From positions 1-5,600 of the forward strand of contig CAOKFJ010000140.1 of assembly GCA_948467695.1 (NCBI GenBank): DNA of 5,600 bases, written 5' to 3'. The notes below the pieces were generated by a model, which was not told where the DNA came from, did no database searches, and saw nothing but the letters and a program-made list of their open reading frames with translations. The DNA comes from an uncultured Allobaculum sp. GTDB lineage: Bacteria > Bacillota_I > Bacilli_A > Erysipelotrichales > Erysipelotrichaceae. A program made the position numbers and the translations under genes. Of this stretch, positions 1 to 5,600 are shown piece by piece. Position 1 is the stretch's first letter. Each line of letters begins with the position of its first letter.

Positions 1-1593
<1,593 letters not shown>

Positions 1594-1688
1594 ACCCGAC
1601 AAGAACGACTCGTTTCTTTCTCTGCAGTGCAGAAATAAGATCTATGCCGTTTGTCGAATGGGGAAGTCATTCTTCCACCAATGCATTC

Positions 1689-1737
1689 AAAACGCTTTTC
1701 GCAAACAGATGTCTGTCGGCGAAAAGCGTTTTTTTTT
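1689..1737 (+). terminator. Intrinsic terminator of the atp operon
   Basis: A perfect 14-bp inverted repeat (AAAACGCTTTTCGC at 1689-1702 and its complement at 1719-1732) encloses a loop that can itself pair (ACAG/CTGT around ATGT). The stem runs into nine consecutive T residues at 1729-1737. This is a textbook rho-independent terminator for rightward transcription. On the other strand only four T residues follow, so it is not clearly bidirectional. Confidence 0.93.
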
Positions 1738-2036
1738 CATGCGCTTTGCGCAGCGCATGGAAATAGCGGGTGAAGCGTTTACAGCTTTTGGCAAGTTTGC
1801 GACTATCTGATAGAGTGGAAAAAAGACCTGCCGGTATGTTAGGGCAGATCGCAGAAAGAATTCGAATACGTTATGAGTACTGCTGAGGGCTTTTGCAAGC
1901 GAAGCAACGCTGCATGGACGAAGCGCATAACGATGAATACATAGATATAGATCACGCTTGAAATGCAGAAAAGAACGCTGTTTCTTCACTGTCTTTGAGG
2001 GTGTGTGCAAAGTGTATATACAAGGAGATGGGAAAG
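1738..2036 (+). other. Non-coding stretch with possible structured leader upstream of murB
   Basis: About 300 bases with no convincing gene on either strand. Three things are visible. First, a hairpin at 1738-1759 (CATGCGCT/AGCGCATG, six-base loop), extendable leftward into the T-tract of the atp terminator. Second, a candidate promoter at 1788-1816. Third, a region at 1860-1938 where ATTC pairs with GAAT and CGTTATG (1869-1875) pairs with CATAACG (1926-1932), enclosing a smaller helix AGCG/CGCT. If the promoter is used, murB has a leader of roughly 200 bases. I recognise no known riboswitch, T-box or housekeeping RNA in it. It could be a cis-regulatory leader, a separate small RNA, or plain spacer. 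Confidence 0.4.
1788..1816 (+). promoter_or_regulatory. Candidate sigma-A promoter for murB
   Basis: TTGGCA at 1788-1793 (five of six matches to TTGACA) is followed by a 17-base spacer and TAGAGT at 1811-1816 (four of six matches to TATAAT). It lies downstream of the atp terminator and upstream of murB in the right direction. The -10 is imperfect, so this is a reasonable but unproven call. Confidence 0.4.
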
Positions 2037-2909
2037 ATGAACTACAAAACCAATGAACAGCTGAAAAACTGGACAACACTGCGCATCGGCGGTCCGGCTT
2101 CACGCTTTTATGAACCGCAGACCATTGAGGAAATCCGTGCGGTTCTGCTTGAAAACCGCCAGGCAGGTGCGCCGCTGATGATTCTTGGAAACGGCAGCAA
2201 CGTGCTGTTTGAAGATGAGGGCTATGAGGGATGGATTGTTCATCTTGGCGAAGAGTTTTCCGGCATTGAAGAGCGCGAAAATGGAATGGTGCGCGTTCTG
2301 GCGGGAACTGAAAATGGCGAGCTCGCTCACTATCTTGCCCGTCATGGTCTGAAAGGCTTTGAATTTGCGAGCGGCATTCCCGGTACAGTCGGCGGCGCGG
2401 TGATTATGAACGCCGGTGCGTATGACGGAGAATACAAAGACATTCTGGTACGCGTAGGATATCTCGATGAAAACGGCGAACTGCACGAAGAGGATGCTTC
2501 CAACCTGGATCTTTCCTATCGCCATTCGTGGTTTACCGACAATTTCGGTGTTGTCGTGTATGCGGATCTTCAGTTTGAAGAAGCCGATCCCGAAGCGGTT
2601 CACGCACGCATTCAGGAGCTTCATGACAAGCGCCACTCCAAACAGCCGATGGACAAAGCGTCTGCCGGATCGACCTTTAAACGCCCGGTAAACGGCTATG
2701 CTTCCGCACTGATTCATGAATGCGGTCTGCAGGGGACGAATGTAGGCGATGCGATGGTTTCCACCAAGCATGCCGGCTTTCTGATTAATGATGGCGAATG
2801 CACATGCAAAGAGTTTCTTGAACTGGTCAGCCTGGTGCAGAAAGAAGTCAAAGCGCAAAAAGGCGTTGATCTCGAACTCGAGGTGCGCTTTGTTCCGCAC
2901 AAAGGATAA
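2037..2909 (+). CDS. murB: UDP-N-acetylenolpyruvoylglucosamine reductase
   Basis: Cytoplasmic FAD enzyme that uses NADPH to reduce UDP-GlcNAc-enolpyruvate to UDP-MurNAc, the second committed step of peptidoglycan precursor synthesis. At 290 residues it has the usual length for the shorter (type II) form. The FAD-binding domain spans about residues 15-180, with [16 protein letters not shown] (51-58) and [21 protein letters not shown] (112-132). The Tyr-Arg pair YR is at 161-162. The C-terminal MurB domain holds SAGSTFKRP (209-217), whose second serine is the expected proton donor, then [11 protein letters not shown] and LELEVRF near the end, with the expected catalytic glutamate at about 282. 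I chose the ATG at 2037 because AAGGAG at 2022-2027 lies nine bases before it; the upstream in-frame ATG at 2028 directly abuts that site. It appears monocistronic, with terminators on both sides. Confidence 0.96.
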   Translation: MNYKTNEQLKNWTTLRIGGPASRFYEPQTIEEIRAVLLENRQAGAPLMILGNGSNVLFEDEGYEGWIVHLGEEFSGIEERENGMVRVLAGTENGELAHYLARHGLKGFEFASGIPGTVGGAVIMNAGAYDGEYKDILVRVGYLDENGELHEEDASNLDLSYRHSWFTDNFGVVVYADLQFEEADPEAVHARIQELHDKRHSKQPMDKASAGSTFKRPVNGYASALIHECGLQGTNVGDAMVSTKHAGFLINDGECTCKEFLELVSLVQKEVKAQKGVDLELEVRFVPHKG

Positions 2910-2938
2910 AGTGCGAAGCGCATATCAAATAATGAAAT

Positions 2939-2999
2939 AAAGCCTTCACTTGCGAATGCCGCGCAGATGCTGCAGCGAACGCAAATGAAGGCTTTTTTT
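2939..2999. terminator. Terminator after murB, probably bidirectional
   Basis: AAAGCCTTCA-C-TTGCG (2939-2954) pairs with CGCAA-A-TGAAGGCTTT, a stem of about 16 positions with one C/A mismatch. Rightward it is followed by seven T residues (2993-2999), ending murB transcription. Leftward the stem is followed by TTTATTTCATT, U-rich enough to serve the convergent small gene that ends at 3052. Confidence 0.88.
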
Positions 3000-3051
3000 G
3001 ATCTTGTGCGTATGGACTCTGTGCGCAGCCGCGCAGCAAGTCCGGCATACT

Positions 3052-3252
3052 CTAATGATGATGATTGATGGCGACAAAGTGTTCGGTCAGCTCGTCCTGA
3101 ATGACGGGATCTTCCACTCGTTTTCCATCGATTTCATACGCCGCCTGGCCGGTTTTCGGGTTGATCAGCAAAGTGACTGTGCTATCTTTCCATGTGAATG
3201 TGCCTGCAGGACGCAGGGGATCAGGACGGGATGTGTTTTTCTTAGCGGGCAT
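3052..3252 (-). CDS. Small hypothetical protein, 66 residues
   Basis: I do not recognise this protein. The start ATG (3252-3250 on the minus strand) is preceded by a strong AAAGGAGA site about eight bases away. A TATAAT box on the same strand (3280-3275) sits just before that, so a short leader of under 30 bases is likely. The N-terminus is basic and proline-rich (MPAKKNTSRPDPLRPAG); the middle alternates hydrophobic and polar residues like short beta strands (TFTWKDSTVTLLINPKTGQAAYEIDGKRV); the end is acidic (EDPVIQDELTEHF) and closes with three histidines. There is no signal peptide or membrane segment, so it is probably cytoplasmic. The frame stays open upstream to about 3468, but that stretch would run through both promoters and lacks a ribosome binding site. 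It is divergent from the GyrI-like gene and convergent with murB. The good translation signals make a real gene more likely than not. Confidence 0.65.
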   Translation of the reverse strand: MPAKKNTSRPDPLRPAGTFTWKDSTVTLLINPKTGQAAYEIDGKRVEDPVIQDELTEHFVAINHHH

Positions 3253-3274
3253 AAGGCAAATCTCCTTTGTATTG

Positions 3275-3280
3275 ATTATA
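3275..3280 (-). promoter_or_regulatory. -10 box for the small minus-strand gene
   Basis: The minus strand reads TATAAT, a perfect -10 match, eight bases before the AAGGAG of the small gene. Seventeen bases upstream I find no good -35 (GCGCAT) and no extended TG motif, so promoter strength or activator dependence is unclear. Confidence 0.45.
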
Positions 3281-3392
3281 GCTGTACGGCTCTTCAAATG
3301 CGCCTCGAGAGATTGGAAGATGCATAAGCATGCGGCTGTCTTTCTTTTGGGCAAAGCCCTGCTATGCACGCAATGAACCGTCTCAATCAAGG

Positions 3393-3398
3393 TATAAT
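3393..3398 (+). promoter_or_regulatory. -10 box for the GyrI-like gene
   Basis: Perfect TATAAT about 30 bases upstream of the ribosome binding site of the 3440 gene, giving an expected start near 3405. The -35 area about 17 bases upstream (around 3370-3375) does not resemble TTGACA, which could mean a weak or activated promoter. Confidence 0.5.
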
Positions 3399-3439
3399 GA
3401 AAAACATTAACTGCATCACGATATTTGAAGGAGAATCTC

Positions 3440-4072
3440 ATGGCTTTTGACTTTAAGAAGGAATACAAGGAACTCTACAAACCGAAAACAAAACCCGAAA
3501 TTGTGACGGTACCGCCTGTAAACTACGTTGCTGTTCGCGGTAAAGGCGATCCGAATGAGGCGGATGGCGACTACGCGCATGCCATCGGCATTCTCTACGC
3601 CATTTCCTATACCTTGAAGATGAGCTACAAGGGAGATCACAAAATACCGGGATTTTTTGAATATGTCGTACCGCCTCTTGAAGGTTTCTGGTGGCAGGAA
3701 GGCATTAAAGGTGTTGACTATACCGATAAGTCCTCTTTTAACTGGATCTCCGTTATCCGCCTTCCGGATTTCATCACTCCCGAAGAACTGGAATGGGCGA
3801 AGGCGGAAGTTCTGCGCAAAAAGAAGATCGACTGTTCAAAGGCGGAGTTCTATTCATATGATGAAGGACTCTGTGTTCAGATTATGCATATCGGCTCTTA
3901 CGATGATGAACCGGCAAGCGTGCAGAAGATGGATGAGTACCTTGCGGCGAACGGGTATGCAAATGATCTGAGTGATGAGCGTATGCACCACGAAATTTAT
4001 CTTTCCGATCCCCGAAAAACAGCTGTCGAAAAGAGAAAAACGATTATCCGACATCCCATTCGATGCGATTGA
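3440..4072 (+). CDS. GyrI-like small-molecule-binding domain protein
   Basis: A stand-alone GyrI-like (SOUL/effector-binding fold) protein of 210 residues, the usual length for this single-domain family; there is no helix-turn-helix. Family features are visible: VPPVNYVAVRGKGDPN near residues 24-39; PPLEGFWW at 78-85; NWISVIRLPDFITPEE at 101-116; the hallmark EGLCVQIMHIGSYDDEP at 142-158, with Glu157 as a likely key pocket acid; and the C-terminal HHEIYLSDPRKTAVEKRKTIIRHPI at 183-207. Such proteins bind hydrophobic drug-like molecules in an aromatic pocket, and some relatives have been reported to hydrolyse cyclopropane-bearing genotoxins; whether this one is an enzyme, a binder or a sink cannot be read from sequence. 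The start is ATG 3440, with AAGGAG at 3428-3433. It appears monocistronic, with its own promoter and terminator, and is cytoplasmic. Confidence 0.85.
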   Translation: MAFDFKKEYKELYKPKTKPEIVTVPPVNYVAVRGKGDPNEADGDYAHAIGILYAISYTLKMSYKGDHKIPGFFEYVVPPLEGFWWQEGIKGVDYTDKSSFNWISVIRLPDFITPEELEWAKAEVLRKKKIDCSKAEFYSYDEGLCVQIMHIGSYDDEPASVQKMDEYLAANGYANDLSDERMHHEIYLSDPRKTAVEKRKTIIRHPIRCD

Positions 4073-4081
4073 TTCAGTGTG

Positions 4082-4105
4082 CCCGGCAATGCCGGGTTTC
4101 TTTTT
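4082..4105 (+). terminator. Intrinsic terminator of the GyrI-like gene
   Basis: CCCGGC (4082-4087), loop AAT, GCCGGG (4091-4096), followed directly by TTTCTTTTT. It starts ten bases after the stop codon. A short, GC-only stem with a U-rich tail is a convincing terminator for rightward transcription. Confidence 0.9.
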
Positions 4106-4172
4106 CACGTTTTTCCTCACGTTTTTCGATCAGGATTCGCGTTGTTTATCACGTTTTTCTTCACGTTTTTCG
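4105..4172. repeat. TCACGTTTTTC repeat block
   Basis: Four copies of the 11-base unit TCACGTTTTTC lie at 4105-4115, 4117-4127, 4149-4159 and 4161-4171. They form two pairs with a 12-base period inside each pair. The two pairs make a 24-base direct repeat (4105-4128 and 4149-4172) with a single C/T difference, separated by 20 unique bases. The block begins in the U-tail of the upstream terminator and lies in non-coding DNA before the FMN riboswitch promoter. It could be operator sites, a slippage-derived duplication, or a decayed piece of a larger repeat. Confidence 0.8.
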
Positions 4173-4300
4173 CAGAAGCGTCGGACTGTCTTATCGGACC
4201 GTTGAAATAATCGCGATATCCTGTCTGTCGCTTGGGACAGAATCGAGAAGGATAGATCGTGAAAAAATGCACAAAATCATCCCGTTTCGGGCGTGATGCT
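4173..4300 (+). other. Non-coding spacer with two hairpins
   Basis: No gene is supported here. Two foldable pieces are visible. At 4214-4259, CGA-TATCCT pairs with AGGATA-ga-TCG and encloses CTGTC/GACAG. At 4276-4297, ATCA-t-CCCG pairs with CGGG-cg-TGAT around TTT. Neither has a rightward U-tract. The second is followed, read leftward, by TTTTGTGCATTTTTT, so it could act as a terminator only for minus-strand transcription, for which I see no gene. Confidence 0.35.
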
Positions 4301-4328
4301 TTGACCGCGTTCCGGCGCGTTTTATAAT
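4301..4328 (+). promoter_or_regulatory. Promoter of the FMN riboswitch-ribU unit
   Basis: TTGACC (4301-4306), a 16-base spacer, and a perfect TATAAT (4323-4328). Initiation is expected near 4335, about ten bases before the riboswitch aptamer, which is the normal arrangement for a riboswitch leader. Confidence 0.8.
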
Positions 4329-4344
4329 AAAAACGCAAAACCAC

Positions 4345-4450
4345 TCTTCAGGGCAGGGTGAAATTCCCTACTGGCGGTATACTCCGCGAACCTTCGGGCC
4401 GAGCCGTGTGAAACTCCGGCAGCAACAGTTAAAGTCTGGATGAAAGAAGA
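4345..4450 (+). promoter_or_regulatory. FMN riboswitch (RFN element) controlling ribU
   Basis: Metabolite-sensing leader RNA that binds flavin mononucleotide and lowers expression of riboflavin genes when FMN is plentiful. The conserved core is visible: P1 arm TCTTC (4345-4349) pairs with GAAGA (4446-4450). Between them lie GGGCAGGGTGAAATTCCCTA (4351-4370), the CTGGCGGTA segment, CTCCGCGA, a GTGTGAAACTCCGGC arm, and ACAGTTAAAGTCTGGATGAA (4425-4444), close to the usual GACGGTTAAAGTCCGGATGG. About 85 bases separate the aptamer from the ribU start, enough for an expression platform. It fits ribU regulation directly, so both the call and its target are strongly supported. Confidence 0.95.
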
Positions 4451-4465
4451 ACTTTTTTTGTGTGC

Positions 4466-4515
4466 TTTTTTCTGGTGCAGAAAAAACCTGGAGCTGGATT
4501 ATGCAGGTTTTCTTT
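4466..4515 (+). terminator. Putative riboswitch expression platform
   Basis: Two overlapping hairpins compete. TTTTTTCTG (4466-4474) pairs with CAGAAAAAA (4478-4486) around GTG. AAAACCTG (4483-4490) pairs with CAGGTTTT (4504-4511), followed by CTTT. The second resembles a weak intrinsic terminator, with CCTG/CAGG as its base and TTTTCTTT as U-tail. Bases 4483-4486 are shared, so both cannot form fully. I see no good complement to the AGGAGG at 4521, so control of transcription rather than of translation is more likely; which hairpin follows FMN binding is not settled by eye. Confidence 0.5.
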
Positions 4516-4534
4516 GTAACAGGAGGTGCATAAA

Positions 4535-5185
4535 GTGAAAAACATATCTACAAAGAAAATGACCGTACTTGCGCTGTTCTGCGCGCTGGCGGTGGTGCTC
4601 TGTCTTCTGATGCGCATCCCGCTGGTCCCGTCACTGAGCTTTCTGTCCTATGATCCGAAAGACGTCATCATCGGGATGGGCGGTTTTTTGTTCGGACCGG
4701 TCAGCGCCGCGCTTATTTCGGCGATCTCCTCGGCGATCGAACTGCTCTTTCGCGGCGGCAACATCATCGACTGGCTGATGAACGTGATCTCTAGCTGTTC
4801 ATTTGCGTGCACGGCTGCAGTGGTGTACAAACGCATGCATTCTAAAAACGGCGCGTTTATCGGTCTTTGCGTCGGCATTGCCGTGCAGATTGTCGTGATG
4901 CTGCTGTGGAACTATGTCATGGATCCGATCTACTTCGGCATGCCGCGTCAGGCCGTTGTCGGCATGCTTCCGGCAATCGCGCTCTTCAACCTGCTCAAAG
5001 GGCTGATCAACGCGGGAATTCTTCTTCTGATCTATAAACCCGTTTCCAACGCGCTTCACAAATCCGGCGCGCTGCCCAAACGCGATGAAGAAGAAATCTC
5101 CGGCAAGAAAATGCTTGGCGCAATCGGCACATTTGCGATCATCACTGCCGCGGTGCTTCTGCTCGCGATCATTCACATGATCTGA
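4535..5185 (+). CDS. ribU: ECF transporter riboflavin-binding S component
   Basis: Substrate-binding membrane subunit that captures riboflavin and works with the shared EcfA/EcfA'/EcfT energising module, not encoded in this window. The 216-residue protein has about six or seven hydrophobic segments: roughly 10-27, 43-58, 58-72, 78-98, 106-126, 142-168 and 196-214, the last being a C-terminal extra helix after a charged linker (PKRDEEEISGKK). Family features include A13xxxA17 in helix 1 (the motif that contacts EcfT), SFLSYDPKDVIIGMGGFLFGP at 35-55, and FNLLKGLINAG at 151-161, whose Asn and Lys lie where RibU proteins bind the flavin. The start is GTG 4535, with AGGAGG at 4521-4526 eight bases before it; the in-frame GTG at 4526 overlaps that site and is unlikely. 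The FMN riboswitch just upstream independently supports riboflavin as substrate. Confidence 0.93.
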   Translation: MKNISTKKMTVLALFCALAVVLCLLMRIPLVPSLSFLSYDPKDVIIGMGGFLFGPVSAALISAISSAIELLFRGGNIIDWLMNVISSCSFACTAAVVYKRMHSKNGAFIGLCVGIAVQIVVMLLWNYVMDPIYFGMPRQAVVGMLPAIALFNLLKGLINAGILLLIYKPVSNALHKSGALPKRDEEEISGKKMLGAIGTFAIITAAVLLLAIIHMI

Positions 5186-5220
5186 CGCGCAGGATCTGCT
5201 GCCTGACTGATATCGCGAAA

Positions 5221-5235
5221 ATGATTCGAAATCAT
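5221..5235. repeat. Short inverted repeat between ribU and the next gene
   Basis: ATGATT-CGA-AATCAT, perfect 6-bp arms around three bases. There is no following T-tract, so it is not a terminator. Its size and near-palindromic form would fit a small operator, but nothing links it to a regulator. Confidence 0.3.
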
Positions 5236-5298
5236 GATGAATCGCATGACGATCTCAAGTGCGGTCGAACACGAAACAGAATAATAGAAAGAGAAAAG

Positions 5299-5320
5299 CC
5301 TGTCGCATAGACAGGGGAGG
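5299..5320 (+). promoter_or_regulatory. Hairpin touching the ribosome binding site of the last gene
   Basis: CCTGTC (5299-5304), loop GCATA, GACAGG (5310-5315), immediately followed by GGAGG. The stem takes up the first G residues of the GGGGAGG ribosome binding site but leaves GGAGG free, so it may tune translation or protect the 5' end rather than block the site. Confidence 0.35.
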
Positions 5321-5326
5321 AACATC

Positions 5327-5600
5327 ATGGAAAAAGAAATGCGTTTCGAGGAAGCTCTCGAAAAATACAAAGCCAAACTTGGCGACTGGAAGATCATGGC
5401 TCTTGCGAGCTGCGAAGACAACTATCCGATGGTGCGCAATGTCTCCTGCATCTTCTACAATGACAAAATCTACTTCAAAACCGATAAAAACTTCCGCAAG
5501 ACCAAACAGCTTTACGCAAATCCCCGTGTAGCCATGTGCTTCAACGGCACACAGGTTGAAGGCGATGCAAAAATCACAGGTCTGGTCACGGAAGAAGAAG
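5327..5600 (+). CDS. Pyridoxamine 5'-phosphate oxidase-like flavin-binding protein (3' end cut by window)
   Basis: The frame opens at ATG 5327 and runs off the window with 91 residues visible. The start is well supported by GGGAGG at 5315-5320, six bases away. The N-terminal helix (MRFEEALEKYKAKLGDWKIM) is followed by the beta-barrel pattern of the PNPOx-like split-barrel family: MALASCEDNYPMVRNVSCIFYNDKIYFKTDKNFRKTKQLYANPRVAMCF, then GDAKITG. The YPMVRNVS and KTKQLYANPRVAMC segments are typical of small family members that bind FMN or related cofactors; many are of unknown reaction, so this should not be called a true PdxH. Two cysteines (about residues 29 and 41) fall in the strands. It lies 141 bases after ribU with no terminator seen between them, so read-through from the FMN-controlled promoter is possible. 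Nicotinamide- or F420-type relatives cannot be ruled out from the partial sequence. Confidence 0.85.
   Translation, partial: MEKEMRFEEALEKYKAKLGDWKIMALASCEDNYPMVRNVSCIFYNDKIYFKTDKNFRKTKQLYANPRVAMCFNGTQVEGDAKITGLVTEEE

Noticed and set aside
1652..1658. TGTCGAA, resembling a Spo0A box
   Set aside because: A single seven-base match lying between atpC and its terminator, not near a promoter; expected by chance.
1995..2022. TTGAGG and TATACA as a murB promoter, overlapping the palindrome TGTATATACA
   Set aside because: Transcription would start after the ribosome binding site, so this spacing cannot give a normally translated murB.
1995..2036. Upstream in-frame starts for murB (TTG 1995, ATG 2028)
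   Set aside because: AAGGAG at 2022-2027 lies nine bases before ATG 2037 but directly abuts 2028 and lies inside the longer form; the family N-terminus also fits 2037.
1816..2036. T-box, 6S RNA, SRP RNA or known riboswitch in the murB leader
   Set aside because: I looked for their conserved cores and found none; only generic pairing is visible.
1687..2103. Minus-strand open frame of 138 codons across the atpC-murB spacer
   Set aside because: It runs through the atp terminator and the murB start; composition is serine/cysteine/phenylalanine-rich without a domain pattern. Treated as spurious.
2100..2900. Long open frame of 266 codons on the minus strand opposite murB
   Set aside because: It is antisense to a clearly recognised murB; its translation shows no family motif and no ribosome binding site was evident.
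3052..3064. ATGATGATGATT as a microsatellite
   Set aside because: It encodes the last histidine codons of the minus-strand protein; four triplets are too few to call a repeat.
3253..3468. Longer N-terminal form of the small minus-strand protein
   Set aside because: It would cross its own -10 box and the divergent promoter, and the strong ribosome binding site points to ATG 3252.
4117..4344. Small minus-strand and plus-strand frames over the repeat block and riboswitch promoter
   Set aside because: They consist largely of repeat-derived residues, lack translation signals, and overlap a promoter.
5186..5220. Terminator directly after ribU
   Set aside because: Only a 4-bp CAGG/CCTG hairpin without a T-tract is present.

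Overview
This window looks like a chromosomal segment of a Bacillota (Firmicutes) bacterium with roughly balanced base composition. The evidence is strong purine-rich Shine-Dalgarno sites before nearly every gene, compact intrinsic terminators with long T-tracts, an F1 ATP synthase beta-epsilon gene order, a MurB without the extra enterobacterial loop, and an FMN-riboswitch-controlled ECF-type riboflavin transporter. An Erysipelotrichia-like lineage is my best guess from general impression only; nothing in the window proves it.

Layout. Positions 1-1593 are the 3' end of an atp operon: the end of atpD (beta) and all of atpC (epsilon), overlapping by four bases and closed by a strong terminator near 1689-1737. 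A 443-base non-coding stretch follows (1594-2036), holding the terminator, a second hairpin, a candidate promoter and a region with long-range base pairing upstream of murB. murB (2037-2909) encodes the FAD-dependent peptidoglycan precursor reductase. A probably bidirectional terminator separates it from a convergent 66-residue orphan gene on the minus strand (3052-3252). That gene is divergent from a GyrI-like small-molecule-binding protein (3440-4072), and each has a perfect TATAAT in the shared 187-base spacer.

Positions 4073-4534 are non-coding: a terminator, a 24-bp direct repeat built of TCACGTTTTTC units, two hairpins, a promoter and a well-conserved FMN riboswitch. The riboswitch leads into ribU (4535-5185), the riboflavin-binding subunit of an ECF transporter. 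The window ends inside a gene for a pyridoxamine-phosphate-oxidase-like flavin-binding protein (5327 onward).

The genes serve separate core functions: ATP synthesis, cell-wall precursor synthesis, a possible xenobiotic response and vitamin uptake. One loose thread links several of them: MurB uses FAD, RibU imports riboflavin under FMN control, and the last protein belongs to a family that commonly binds FMN. I do not see a defence system, mobile element, CRISPR array or clear novel gene cluster. The least explained items are the TCACGTTTTTC repeat block, the structured murB leader and the orphan small gene.
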